A stretch of DNA of 64,000 nt, taken from contig WBMV01000050.1 in assembly GCA_013396655.1 (NCBI GenBank), positions 224,091 through 288,090 of the forward strand, in the 5' to 3' direction. This DNA is from Campylorhamphus procurvoides (Eukaryota > Chordata > Aves > Passeriformes > Dendrocolaptidae). Made by a program: the position numbers and the translations under genes. Below the pieces are notes generated by a model. That model saw only the letters and a program-made list of their open reading frames with translations, did no database searches and was not told the origin of the DNA. Positions 1 through 36,389 of the stretch are shown here, in pieces; positions within the stretch are counted from its first letter, which is position 1; each line of letters opens with the position of its first letter.

Positions 1-177
1 CCTCCTGCAGTGCAGGTGTGTGACAGCCCCACAGCACAGCAGCCCTGGCTCCTGTCCCCACCCCTGCCCTGCAGTCAGGTACGAGACACCCGGGTCAGTC
101 AGTGCCCTGCACACCCCCATGCCCCCCTGGCTGCCCCGCTGAGAGCTGGTTAGTCAGTTAGTTACACATGCTGCACG

Positions 178-183
178 TTTATT
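178..183 (-). terminator. Candidate poly(A) signal (distal) on minus strand
   Basis: A second minus-strand AATAAA (plus-strand TTTATT), about 1.3 kb past the NT5DC2 stop. It could be a distal NT5DC2 site or chance. Confidence 0.25.
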
Positions 184-1128
184 GAGCTACACACTACACA
201 CAGCAGAGACAAATGCCACATGCACCTACTGCAGCTGTTTGATTAGAGCAGCCATGTTAATAGTGATTGTCCAGGCCCCTGAGTCGAGAGCAAGGCATCC
301 TGAATGTGGCACAAAGACAAGGCAGTGAGACACAAGTGACAGACTGACAGGCGAGCCTGGCAAAGCACCGGGGAGGAATGGGCAGGAGGAGAGACCTCTG
401 GTGTGTGTGTGTGACTCCCACTGAGGGCTGCTGACAACACACTGTACTTCAGTACCCTTCTCCGAGGGTCCCTCCACACCGACCTGGTTCCTCTCGCTGG
501 CTGTTTCCACACCGACACCTGCAGCCCAGTGCTCACAAGGTGCAGGCCCCACGCTGCTCCCCCAGCCCTTACCTGCTGCACAGACAGGCTGCAGTCACTC
601 AGTTCCTTGCCTGCTCACTACCAGACTCAGCACAGGATGTGTCTCCATTCTCTGTTTCCTCTCTCCTTGCTGTCACCTCAACACTGACCAGCCTGTGTTG
701 TCACCTCTGGCACTGTCACCCTTGTTGCCATCTGCAAATGACCCATCACACCCAGCAGCACTTCACCCTTGCACCTTCCTTGCACATCCTCAGCACCCCC
801 TCCATCCCCCTTAGGCTGTATCTCTGCCAACAGGTGGGAGGACTGTTACCTCTGCTGCCACTCCTGCACTTTGCCTAAAGGGTCAAACACATCCCTCCGC
901 CAAAATACTGCTGTCCCCTGGCACCAAACCAAAAATACCAACAGTGCACAGCCCTGAGCTCACTCAAAAACCAGGTGTGTCACTCAACACTTACCTTGAG
1001 ACCCTGTGACCTACTCCCACAGCTTGCACATCCTGCACAGTTCCCTACCAGAGTCCCCAGCTGGACAGACCAGCTGGTACCAGTTCTGGACAGGTAACGC
1101 TGCTGCTGCCTTGTCATCCATGCTGGAC

Positions 1129-1134
1129 TTTATT
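1129..1134 (-). terminator. Candidate poly(A) signal of NT5DC2 (proximal)
   Basis: TTTATT on the plus strand reads AATAAA on the minus strand, about 360 nt downstream of the NT5DC2 stop codon. It is the first canonical signal after the stop. Usage is inferred, not shown. Confidence 0.45.
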
Positions 1135-1492
1135 GATTGGCAGCCCTGACCCCTCCCTGCCCCCTGCAGAATGACTCACATTGCAGTCCCTGGAGACAGC
1201 TACAGCCCTGACATACCTTCCTGGGGGTTGCACTCACCAAGCACTGGAGACGTGGGGCTCTGTCTGAGCCACTTCTCTGGGCACAGAGCAGGGGGGGCTG
1301 TGTCCCACCACCAGTACAGCTTCTCCATCTCCCCTGGCTCCCTGCTGCTCACTTACAGCCCAGAACACACACCTCAGGGAAAGGGGTGGAGCCGTGAAGG
1401 GAAACTACAAACACACCACCTACACACGTACACAAGTGTCAAACGCCCTTTAGTGGTGGCCAGAGGTGCTGCTGCCTGCCCTGGCCGGCCCC

Positions 1493-27056
<25,564 letters not shown>

Positions 27057-27234
27057 NNNNNNNNNNNNNNNNNNNNNNNNNNNNNNNNNNNNNNNNNNNN
27101 NNNNNNNNNNNNNNNNNNNNNNNNNNNNNNNNNNNNNNNNNNNNNNNNNNNNNNNNNNNNNNNNNNNNNNNNNNNNNNNNNNNNNNNNNNNNNNNNNNNN
27201 NNNNNNNNNNNNNNNNNNNNNNNNNNNNNNNNNN
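27057..27234. other. Assembly gap (N run) in NT5DC2 exon 1 / promoter
   Basis: 178 Ns inside a very GC-rich stretch. It removes the NT5DC2 start codon, any 5' UTR and part of the promoter. Confidence 0.99.
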
Positions 27235-27283
27235 GGCGGGAGCTGGGCGGGTCAGAGCCCGGTGTGGGCGGCGCGGCCGGGGC

Positions 27284-27320
27284 TCCCTCACGGCGGTCCC
27301 TCACGGCGGTCCCTCAGGCG
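27284..27320. repeat. 13-bp tandem repeat in promoter
   Basis: TCCCTCACGGCGG is repeated exactly at 27284-27296 and 27297-27309, followed by a partial third copy. It lies between the gap and the first GC box. Confidence 0.8.
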
Positions 27321-27347
27321 AAGCCCCGCCCCCGGGCCCGCCCCCGA

Positions 27348-27512
27348 CCAATCAGGTCAGGCGCCGCGAGCTCTGTGTGGGGGTGTCACGTGGTGTGCCG
27401 CCTTGCCCTTCCGCGCGCGCTGGAGGTGAGGGGCGCGCGCGGTCTGGGATGGGCGCTGATTGGCCGTGCTGGTGCTTGGGGGCGGTGCTGATTGGTTGGC
27501 GACGCTGATTGG
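27348..27512. promoter_or_regulatory. Cluster of four CTGATTGG (inverted CCAAT) boxes
   Basis: The octamer CTGATTGG occurs on the plus strand at 27456-27463, 27488-27495 and 27505-27512, and as its complement CCAATCAG at 27348-27355. This is the extended NF-Y consensus. The last three also share a preceding G. Confidence 0.8.
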
Positions 27513-27561
27513 CCGCGCCTTCCCGCCTCGGGGTGGGGGGCGCGGTCCGTGAGGGGCCGTC

Positions 27562-27606
27562 ATGTCCGCCATGTCCGAGCGGGACCCGGCTGAGGCCGCG
27601 CTGTGA
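27562..27606 (+). other. Possible upstream ORF (14 codons) ahead of SMIM4
   Basis: ATG at 27562 opens a 14-residue frame (MSAMSERDPAEAAL) with a second in-frame ATG, ending in TGA at 27604-27606, about 100 nt before the SMIM4 ATG. It matters only if the transcript starts upstream of 27562, which is not known. Confidence 0.35.
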
Positions 27607-27707
27607 CCGCCGCACGGCCCGCCCCGCCTCTCACACGCCTCCCTCTCCCGTTTCGCTTTGTTCTCTTCACCACCCGCGAAGGGCGAAGGCGCCGGTGCCG
27701 CCCGGCC

Positions 27708-27858
27708 ATGCTAGTCAGCAGGAGGCTGAAGCGCCTCTTGCAGATGGTGCCCGGGAAGCGGCGCTTCGGCGTTTACAGGTTCCTGCCTTTCTTCTTCGTG
27801 CTCGGCGGGGCCATGGAGTGGTTCATGATCAACGTGCGCATCGGCAAGGAGACCTTCT
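27708..27858 (+). CDS. SMIM4: SMIM4 coding exon 1
   Basis: From the ATG at 27708 to a GTGAGT donor at 27859, encoding the basic N-terminus, the membrane segment and IGKETF. It ends one base into a tyrosine codon. The exon is GC-rich, within the CpG island. Confidence 0.95.
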
Positions 27859-29061
27859 GTGAGTGCGGGGACACCCCCCTCACAACAATCCCCCAGACTA
27901 TTCTATGGTTCAATGATGATTTTTTTTATATAGGAAAAGACTCATGAGATCTGACAGAATTTAACTGTAGGTGTGGGGTCATCTGAAATGTGACTTTTAC
28001 AATTTAAAGAATAAGAGAATGGCTCACGAGAATTTGGCTAGTGGCATTTAGTTTCTATAAATTAAAGCATTTGTTTCTAAAGTGACATTCCTCCCTTTAA
28101 TAAACATTGCTAGAAATATTTGTGTACTTCAGAAAAAAAATTATTCAACAGTATATGGGAATACTCTCATTTTTATGGGAAATCTTGTTGAGTCTCCTGT
28201 ACAATGAAATGGCTTGATAGTTTCCAGAACTGACAAACCCACAGCAATCACAATTCTGCTCAGTGCTGAAGGGTTTGTTGTGGATTTTCAGTTGTTCAGT
28301 TCCAAGGAATAACTAAGTCAGGCTTGAAAACACAGAGCAGCTGCCTTTACATTGTTTTCCTGAAAAAAATAAATTGCTATGCCTGATGATACTATACTAC
28401 AGTAATAATCATTGTGCACTTTAACCCTATTATTGCTTCATAATCCAAGCAAAGTGACCATGTACAAAACTGATAACATTTTTTTTTGTCAGTGAGGGAG
28501 TCTATTTGGTGATGGATATTTAAGGGTGATCAGGGAGAGTGGAGGCAGGAGGGACAACTGGGAACACCATTAATATGGGAATATTCCTGTGCTTTGTTTA
28601 TATAAAAAAGCCTGAAGTACTGAAACTAGGCTGGCAGCCCTCAGGCATTGACTTTGTGCCTATAATTTAATTTCCCTTCTGCTTCATTTAGTTGAGGTAT
28701 TTGTGATTTTAATTACCCTCATGAGAAAGTAGACAAATACTGTACTGCACTGGAAACTTGGTTTTCCTATAAAAACATTCAGTCAGGACTGACGGGAAGA
28801 ACTTTAGCCTGTATGGAGAACATGAGCTATTTTAAGGGGTAATAAGGATTTGTGTTGCCTTGAATTTCCAGTTGCCTGTCAGCATCTGCAAGAGGAATTT
28901 GGACTGAAAAATTTAAAAAGAAATGGCAGTGTTCACACATTTAGTACCATCTTGCACTGGGAAAAGTCTAATCTGAAACATCTTTCTCTGCAGATGATGT
29001 TTACCGTAGGAAACGCTCTGAGAGACAGTACGAGGCAAGGATGGAGAAGAGTGAAGTTTAG
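27708..29061 (+). CDS. SMIM4: SMIM4 (UQCC5), small integral membrane protein 4, mitochondrial
   Basis: Two coding exons (27708-27858 and 28994-29061) encode a 72-residue protein, close to the roughly 70 residues of human SMIM4. SMIM4/UQCC5 is an inner-mitochondrial-membrane protein reported to act in complex III (cytochrome bc1) assembly. The N-terminus is basic (SRRLKRLLQMVPGKRRFG). It is followed by one hydrophobic segment, YRFLPFFFVLGGAMEWFMI, at about residues 23-41, then a charged C-terminal tail (YRRKRSERQYEARMEK). Most of the membrane segment and the VPGK motif match the family as I recall it. The ATG at 27708 was chosen because the family start aligns there; the frame is open further upstream but has no in-frame ATG close by. 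The gene is head-to-head with NT5DC2 and tail-to-tail with PBRM1, as in human. Confidence 0.95.
28994..29061 (+). CDS. SMIM4: SMIM4 coding exon 2
   Basis: Acceptor TCTCTGCAG, then DVYRRKRSERQYEARMEK and a TAG stop ending at 29061. Splicing restores TAT (Tyr) across the junction. The 1135-bp intron before it has no recognised feature. Confidence 0.94.
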
Positions 29062-29299
29062 CTGAGCCGTTTCCAGGCGGAGGTCCCAGTGCTTTAATTG
29101 TAGCAGTGCCAAAGCAGCTTTACTGCCACGTTGATGGTGGGGGATGGCTCTGCAAGATGAACTGTGATCCACGTGGCTGTGTAACATACATGGTTTGGGC
29201 AGGTTTCTCTTCTATATCTTTAAGTATTTAAATGAAGTACAATAGTGAAAATTTTGTTGTGTTTGGGCATCTCCCACTAATGTTTGCTTAGTACTTCTA

Positions 29300-29305
29300 A
29301 ATAAA
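29300..29305 (+). terminator. Candidate SMIM4 poly(A) signal
   Basis: AATAAA about 240 nt past the SMIM4 stop. A second AATAAA lies at 30286-30291. Usage is inferred. Confidence 0.5.
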
Positions 29306-32300
29306 CTAAACTGAGTCAACAATTTGGCTAATGCTTTTCTTTGCTTGGTGAAGCACCCTTCATGTAACAAGACCAAGGGGAAAGAAATGTTACATGTTGC
29401 ACCCATCGAAGCATAATGGAAATAGTAATTTTTACTTCCTTTCTGTTGCACTGACAGAAACCACTGGCACCTATTTGTTTTCTTTGCAGTGAGGCATAAT
29501 TTTAACTAGATGAAAGGAGCACAGATTCACTGCTCAGTGTTTGCTCAGCCCACACTGCTTGGAAAGTCACCCGTGCCCACAACAGGAACACCCTTTGTTG
29601 CTGCTCTAGCAGTGATCTGAGCTCAGCCTGGGGGAGGTCTGACACGTGTACCAGGGAAGAGTGCAACTCAGGCAAAGCAGAGTCCTGTGTGTAGGACCCT
29701 GTCCCCAGAGCAGGACAGCAGGGCTGACTGCTGTGCAGTGACACTGGGGCTTGGGTGTGGCAGTGTGTTTGTTGGGGACTGCAGCAGGCGGCAGGGATGG
29801 TCATACATTATTACCATTGTTCTGAGGATATGTGTGCATTCCAAGGATGCCACAAAGAAGGCAGTTCTTTAGATCAGCCTCAAAACAAACCCGAGGGAGT
29901 TCTTACACTTACCTGTGCTCCTGTGCTAGCTCCTGACAGCCTTTGTAAGTCGTCGTCAGCTGAGGAGACTGAATGCTCTGAAGATGTTACAGTGCAGGTA
30001 CTCGAACCACTGTGCTGTGTGTTGTGCCGTCCAAGGACTGGTGCTGCTTGTGTTTCAGGAGCTGAACTGACAGAGAATTAAAACTGTGACTGCCACTGTG
30101 TATGTTGATGGGACAGCAAGTGAAGCACTTGAAGAAAGTGCCCAGTTCAGAATTAAGAACCTTTGACTTCGGTTGCAAGGTATAGCCCAAGTTCAAAAAC
30201 TCATGCACAAGCTGCTTTTTGCAGTCACAAATCATCACACTGAAGTCAATCCTGACTGTAGCAGTACATTAAAGAGTAAAGCATTAATAAAAAGCCAGAT
30301 TTTGAAAATTGCTGAGCTTTAGCTCCATCTGCTTTTACTTCATGCACCTTTTGGAACTCTCTTGTGCTTGGTTTCCATAGAACAAATAAGTTTTTCAATG
30401 CCTGGTTTTTTTCAAGGAAGAGCCCTGTGCCCCAGGTGTTTCTCAGGACTCGGGAGCTTGGTGTGGAAGCTTCCTGTGGCTTCCCTGAAGCACTCTAACA
30501 GCAGCAGTGTGTTCCACAGACATCAGTGAGCCAAGTCTAGTTTCTCACTTCAGGCCTCTCGCTTGTTTTGCAGTGACTGTTTCCCATTTGCAGCTGAGAG
30601 CGCCAGGCACATCTGGAAGATCCCTCAGGTGTCTCCAGCCAGGTAAAAAAAGGGAGCCAGACTGCAGTCACAAAAAAAAGTCCAGTGTCACTGATCTTTG
30701 TGACCACTGCAGGAATAAAATCCTTCTCCAAGCTGGCACTGAACCATTTCAGACAACACAAATCTGTTCTGGCAGAATATGAAGCTTGACATTTAGAAAT
30801 CTGAGCTGTGTTCTCTGTTGCACAATGTGTTTGCTCTTGCTGACCCTTTGGCTTTCCTGCATTTTGCCAGTCTCTAATGCTGGAAATAGGAATAGGTACA
30901 AGGCCCCATTCAAGAGTTTCAGCCCATTCAGAACCAGCACATTCATGGGGTTAGTACTGATTTTAATCTACACCCAACAGTCAACAACCAGAGTCTTCAC
31001 TTGGTTTTGCAGTTTTATCCCTGCTGACGCTCAGTCTGTGCTCCTTGCCTTCTCCAGCAATCTCTTCCTGACTCTCATCTCCCTGTTTCCTTCCCATCCT
31101 CCCTCTGCTATGGCAAAGGTAGCAGGGAGGAAGCAAGAGCTCTGCTTTGGCTCGGTGCTCAGGCCAGCACTGGGAACACCATGTGGCTGCTCCGTGCAGC
31201 AGGATGAGCCAGGAGCACTTCCAGCCCTGCCGAGCCCCTGCCAGCTGCGGGGCTGAGCACGTCCCTCCTCCTGCAGGGAGTTCAGCTGTGTCAGCCCAGA
31301 GCGCAGCTCAGCATCCATCAGCAGCTTTGCAGGAGCTCCTGAGGCACAGCAAAGCATTCCTGCTGAAACCTTTCTGGATTGTGGCACTCAGAGCAAGATA
31401 TCGAGCATGGAAATTTTCAACTCAGTAAACAATCATCTGCAAAAAAACAGTGTATGTGCAAGCAGTGCTGCTTACCCTTCCAGATTTAGAGAAGGGACAA
31501 TTTCACCACAAACCCAGAACAATTTTGTAGAAAGAATGGATCTGTTGGTCGTTTCCCTGTGGTTGTGCATACAAAGATGCAGCTGCCTGCTGAAAAACCT
31601 GTGGTGAGCCAGGGCAGAACTGAAAGAAGTTATGGGAAAGGAGACATGCATGTGCCCAGCCTGCACTCCTCCCTGGCACAGGGAGTGGCAGTTCTGTCCA
31701 CGCTTTTCAAGAGTACAAAAAGGAAAAACCAGTCATCTGGTGTACTGGTGAATTCTTCCTTGGAGCAAAACTTTTCCTGTCTTCAGCGGAGGTGAGATTT
31801 CACTTTAGACTTAATACACAGATCCAAAACTGCACCTGCACTCTGGCCATGGCCAGTCCCAGCTCCTTCTGAGAAGGGGGCAAAAAATCTCCAGCTGGCA
31901 GGATGGGATAACTGCTCCTGAGGAACTTCCTAAAATCACTAGTGGATGTTGGTGCATCACACCAAGAATGACAACCAATTATAGTCCTCCCAAACACCAT
32001 CCAGTGGAAGCTGAATTTGGACACGCCCTGTAGAGACAGTTGCTCAGACGTCATGGACTGACCATCTTTCACTGTTCCTGCCCAAGGTTTTTGTCGTGTT
32101 CAGCTGAGCCTGAGCTGAGCCTCACTGGTTACACACGTGTTGCTTGTAATTCTGTGCTTTCTCCTCCATTTCTCTTCTGGTCTCTCCTGCTGCTTCCTTC
32201 AACAGATGATAATCTGCATGGCCAGGCTTCTCCACTGGATTTCTGATCCCTCTTGGCACAGGGAGGACTGAGTGTGTCGTGCCTCTGAGGCCTGACAGAT

Positions 32301-33280
32301 GCTGGGAATATCTTTATCCAGGATCACCAGAGCCTACTGCACTGCAAGAGCTGTCATTCTGTTTCTTTGTATGAAAGTTAAATTAGACTTGCTAGAAAAT
32401 GCAGGAAGCAAGAGGAATGTGAGTTTTATTTTATCAATCAGAGAATTCCCCATGTGTCAGTGAATCCAATCCCATTCCTGACTCAATGCTCAGAGCGCCC
32501 AGCCATTTTGAAATTCCAGTTTGGTGCCTTTGCAGCATTTGGCTGATCTTTAGTATCTCGGACTGTGCAAACAAGATGTGGAGGATGACTAGGATTAGTC
32601 TCCTCTGGGCAACTGCAACAGGAAATTTTGGAAGGGTGGAAGTTTGTGAAGCCAGCAGCCTGTACAAGAGGCAGCGTTTAAGACATGGATGCATCTTAAT
32701 TAAATATAATGCTGTCTGTTCTGGTTGTTTAGGTCTTTGTAATTTTTTTTTTTATGTCAGAGGCACCTTGAGAGGTTCCTATATTAAGATAAGAATTTGT
32801 CTTGCAGTTTGTAGTATTAGAGAAAATTTCCATCCTTGTTTCTAACTTAATTGTGTAAAAGATGCTTTTCTTATATTACTGATCTCATTTCCTCTATTAA
32901 ACAGCTACATAGAAAACAGTCCTGAACCACGTCAGCTTCCACTATGAAATTAAGGCTTGCTGGTTATTTTCAAAGCAATTAATATGGGGGCACCTGGGAG
33001 TGACTGAATCTCATCATCCCCACTGAGTTGGCTCCCAATGCAGCACAAATTGTCCAAGGTTCACTGTTCATGCTTGTTATGGCTCAATTTTCAGCATCAC
33101 TGTTCTCACCACCTACAGGCAGGTCTCACAATACACAGGAAAACAGAAGGGTATTTTACCCACACACGTGCACCAAGGACTTAATAAAATCTGGGTCAGC
33201 AACAGCCAGAATTACTTGAAATAAAGTCCTAACAGAAGTCTTAATGGACACTCAAACCTGGTTAATCCAAAACACTTTGC
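29306..33280. other. Intergenic stretch between SMIM4 and PBRM1
   Basis: About 4 kb with no recognised gene or repeat family. It holds a second plus-strand AATAAA at 30286-30291. A 156-codon open frame at 30786-31256 on the plus strand lacks an ATG start and resembles nothing I know. A SMIM4 3' UTR extension or a noncoding RNA cannot be excluded from sequence alone. Confidence 0.6.
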
Positions 33281-36216
33281 AAACTATTTTTATTCAAATT
33301 AAAAAGACTCAGGTAAACAAAGTGATAGTACATACATGTTATAAACCTGGTTAGCAGCTCAGCCTTCAGGAGTACGAGATCTAATGAAAAGCCAAGCATG
33401 GATAAACCAGGTCTGAAAACATATTCTGAAAAAAAGTCACCAACATCAATGCTTTGAATTTTTACACAAACAGTAAATTTTCTCATGGAAGGGAAGGACT
33501 GAGGAAGAGAACAAACAATTATTAGTCATCTCCAACTGGTTTATGAAAATACAGGTCCTAGTTTAGTCTATTTTCCACTCTCACAGAAGCCAACCATTGC
33601 CCACACATACTTTTATTTTACTATGAAAGTTTTGTTTACGCCAGTACAATGAACCGCAGTGAAAAACAGATGAGGGGTTCAAACACCCACAAAGAGAAAG
33701 AGACAGACAGACATGTCTTTTTTTTTGTCTTTTTTTTTTTAAACCAGAGTGAGAAAAGTTTCTTTTGCTGGTTTTGAATTCTAGACTGTAGCCATTATAT
33801 CCTAAATTCCACTGCAATCGACTGAAATGCCTCCAGTAGAGAGAGGAGATACGATTTTGAAATAAATAAGGCTTAAAATAATTGATCAGGGCCAGCCCAG
33901 TGGCTTAGTGGTAGTGCTCTGCACTGCCTTGTGGGAGGAGCCAGGTTTTGTTTGCACTTCCAATCTCTTGCTCCTGGGCCAGAAAGAGCAGTGAAAGGAG
34001 GGATTCAGCTGCTCGGCAGGAGAGAGCCAGTGCTGCAGTCTGCTTATCACTGACCTTCAGATAAATTAAACATCTGAGTTCTACAGGCTCCACAGGGAGT
34101 CCCATCCAGTCCTTAAAAGAAAAATAAATAAAACAATAATTTAATTAAAATTCATCCCAGGTTCTTTGGTGTAATTTTTGTTAATGCTGAGAAGTAGAAT
34201 CTGGTGGTGTATTAGTACAATCCATGATAGTTCCAAATGCTCAAAAACTCGGATTTGCTGCCTGATTCGCTTCAACATCCTGTCTTTGTGGCTCAAAACT
34301 GCAAAACCTATAGTAACTTAAACATTTTCAAATGATACTGTATACATGGGGGTGGTCTAAGACTATTCCATTTCTACTTTATTAAGTAAAATTGGTCATT
34401 TACAAAGGCCAGTAAATATTTCTGTACCATGGGTGTGCTACTTGTAGAGTTCCAAACTGTCATTTCCCTCTTTGTTGTGTTGCTCCATTTCCTTCCCACC
34501 CATTGCACATCTGACCTAAACTGTCCTTAAGTGCCTATCTGTAATTACATGGGGGGGTGCAATGACTGGAGGATTGCAATAGGAGAGGGAAAGGAATTGG
34601 CCAATAAAACTAAATCATAGCTTATACTTGCAAGTGTCACTTCCCTCGTCAGAATTAATTACATCAGCAAAACAAACCCCAAGATATCCAGTATTTGAAG
34701 AAAAATATTTAACCTTCTGCCAAATATACTGAAAGGAAAATGTTTTGTTCTATTAGACTTTAAACCCCATTCCCACATGATGAACATCTGTAGCAGTAAA
34801 TGAAGTGTATCAATAAATCACTTCTCTTGGGCTGAGTTGCAGTGTCCTGCCAACTTTTTTCTTTTTTCAAATTCATAGAGCTTTCCCAGTTACTTAATGC
34901 AATCCAGAAGTATTAATGTTTTATCTAAAATTAAACAAATGAAAGGTTTTACCTTTAAACAAATAACTTTGTAGTCCAAAAGGTCGGTTGATTATGAGGA
35001 CAGGCAAGTCTTTAGCAGAAGGCAGCCACAACATTGAAATTTGGCAAGAAGAGTCAATATCTACTTTACTTAGATTAAAAAAAAAAGAAAAACCCCAAAC
35101 CCTCTGAAGGCTGCAATGCAACTTTTCTATTACTCTATTTCTGCAATGCACTCAGTATGCTGACCTTACACATACTACTCCATACAGCAGTATTTTACTT
35201 TCAAGTTAATATAAGCATAAAATTTCACTCCAATTTGCATTGCAAAACTTTCATTAAGGTTAATGAATACACTTTAAGAAAGCATACAAAAATGTCTTAC
35301 AATGCCCAATCAGGAACAGAACACGTGTGAATTTCAGAAACATCATGTAACCTCACTAACAAAACGATTCAGCTTTTCTCCCCTAACTTGGCTTCCAAGA
35401 CCCGTGGTGGTTCCAGGTTCTGCACTGCCTGTCCCACTGCAGCCAGAATCCCTCAGGGAAGGAGCCTCCCCACCCCAGTGCTCAGTGCCAGGGACAGGGC
35501 AGAACCCTCAAGCACAGGTCCTGGGAGATGAAACACTTCCCCTCCACGGACATGTAAGCACAGCTATCCTGTTACTGATTTAGGATCACAATGGCCTTGG
35601 CTACACAGTTAACAGGACTGGACAACATGAGCAGTCGAGACACCCTTGTCCCATCCTCAGGAGCACTTTCGTGGCTGCTGTGCCCACTCAGCCTCAGTGT
35701 TGACTGGAAATGCCAATTTTCCTTAGTGCCAAAGCACATCTTACCTTCAGCTTCCCTTAAGAGATCCTCCCTGGTCACATCCGAGCGAGAGTTCTGCTGC
35801 AAGTGGCTAGCACACACAAGCACAGGTACACACATTCTTCTAAGATGTAAACTATGACTAATTCACATTCCACTGTATCAATCTGTAAATACTTTGTTTT
35901 CCTTTTTTTTTTTTATATAAAAACAATGGCATCAGATTCTCAGCAATAAAGTATAAGAAAGATGAATCCTTGACTACACTTAACCAATTATGAAATCGCC
36001 TTTCAAACAAAGGAAACATATGCAAAAAATCTGTGTATTTGATAAAGTCAACTTAATATAACAAAAAGTGAAATATGCTTATTAAAAGTGTCCTTATATA
36101 AAAATGGTCTCGCAATGTACAGTAAAATGCAATACAAATTGTTGTTGGTTCTCTCTCCCCACCCAGTGACTCCACTTGCCATTGTCCCGCAGTGCCCGGG
36201 GGCAGCCTGGCTGTGC
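33281..36216 (-). other. 3' flank / possible long 3' UTR of PBRM1
   Basis: AT-rich sequence past the PBRM1 stop. On the minus strand, canonical AATAAA first appears at 34378-34383, about 1.8 kb past the stop, then at 33611-33616 and 33289-33294. A non-canonical TATAAA is at 35912-35917. The transcript end is unresolved. The stretch contains a tRNA-derived SINE-like sequence at about 33890-33960. Confidence 0.45.
33890..33960 (+). repeat. tRNA-derived SINE-like sequence (degenerate)
   Basis: TGGCTTAGTGG at 33901-33911 matches the pol III A box, and GGTTTTGTTTG at 33944-33954 sits 43 bp further on, where a B box belongs, but is degraded from GGTTCGANTCC. This spacing is that of a tRNA head. 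No 3' LINE-like tail was identified, so the family is unknown. Confidence 0.45.
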
Positions 36217-36389
36217 CTACACGTGCTCAATGTTGTAGGCCTGGCGGATGTTGAGGGTGTCCCGCAGCATCAGGTCTCGCAGGCGCCACAGGGCATCGGC
36301 CATGGTGGTGTGAGCCCCTTTGCTCTTCAGCCAGTGGGAAGGGAGCCGGCTCTCCTGCTCCTTGGAGAGGTGCACGTCTCGTCTTCGTG
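36217..36389 (-). CDS. PBRM1: PBRM1 visible exon 17 (C-terminus and stop)
   Basis: 173 coding bp encoding RRRDVHLSKEQESRLPSHWL, then TMADALWRLRDLMLRDTLNI and RQAYNIEHV before a TAG at 36217-36219. Acceptor TCCCAG. GC-rich relative to flanking sequence. Confidence 0.96.

Larger units (their letters stand above)
1..1492 (-). other. 3' flank and probable 3' UTR of NT5DC2
   Basis: No coding exon is recognisable on either strand. Two minus-strand AATAAA signals are visible as TTTATT on the plus strand, at 1129-1134 (about 360 nt past the NT5DC2 stop) and at 178-183 (about 1.3 kb past it). Either could end the NT5DC2 transcript. The first 145 bases contain an acceptor-like CTGCAG and a short open frame on the plus strand that I could not assign to a protein. 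In human the neighbour on this side is STAB1, transcribed towards NT5DC2, but no STAB1 sequence was recognised. Confidence 0.5.
27235..27707. promoter_or_regulatory. CpG-rich, probably bidirectional NT5DC2/SMIM4 promoter
   Basis: The stretch between the gap in NT5DC2 exon 1 and the SMIM4 start codon is dense in CpG and carries GC boxes (27324-27333, 27337-27345) and four CCAAT elements. There is no TATA box near either gene. Head-to-head genes less than 700 bp apart with a shared CpG island usually have a bidirectional promoter. That is inferred; no transcription start site can be read from the sequence. Confidence 0.75.

Noticed and set aside
1..145. Possible last exon of a plus-strand neighbour such as STAB1
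   Set aside because: There are acceptor-like CTGCAG sites and a short frame ending in TGA, but the peptide does not resemble the STAB1 C-terminus as I recall it.
30786..31256. 156-codon open frame in the SMIM4-PBRM1 interval
   Set aside because: No ATG at its start, no homology recognised and composition like random intergenic sequence.
33894..33965. A functional tRNA gene
   Set aside because: The A box is good but the B box has lost the GGTTCGA core and no paired acceptor stem is seen; a SINE remnant fits better.
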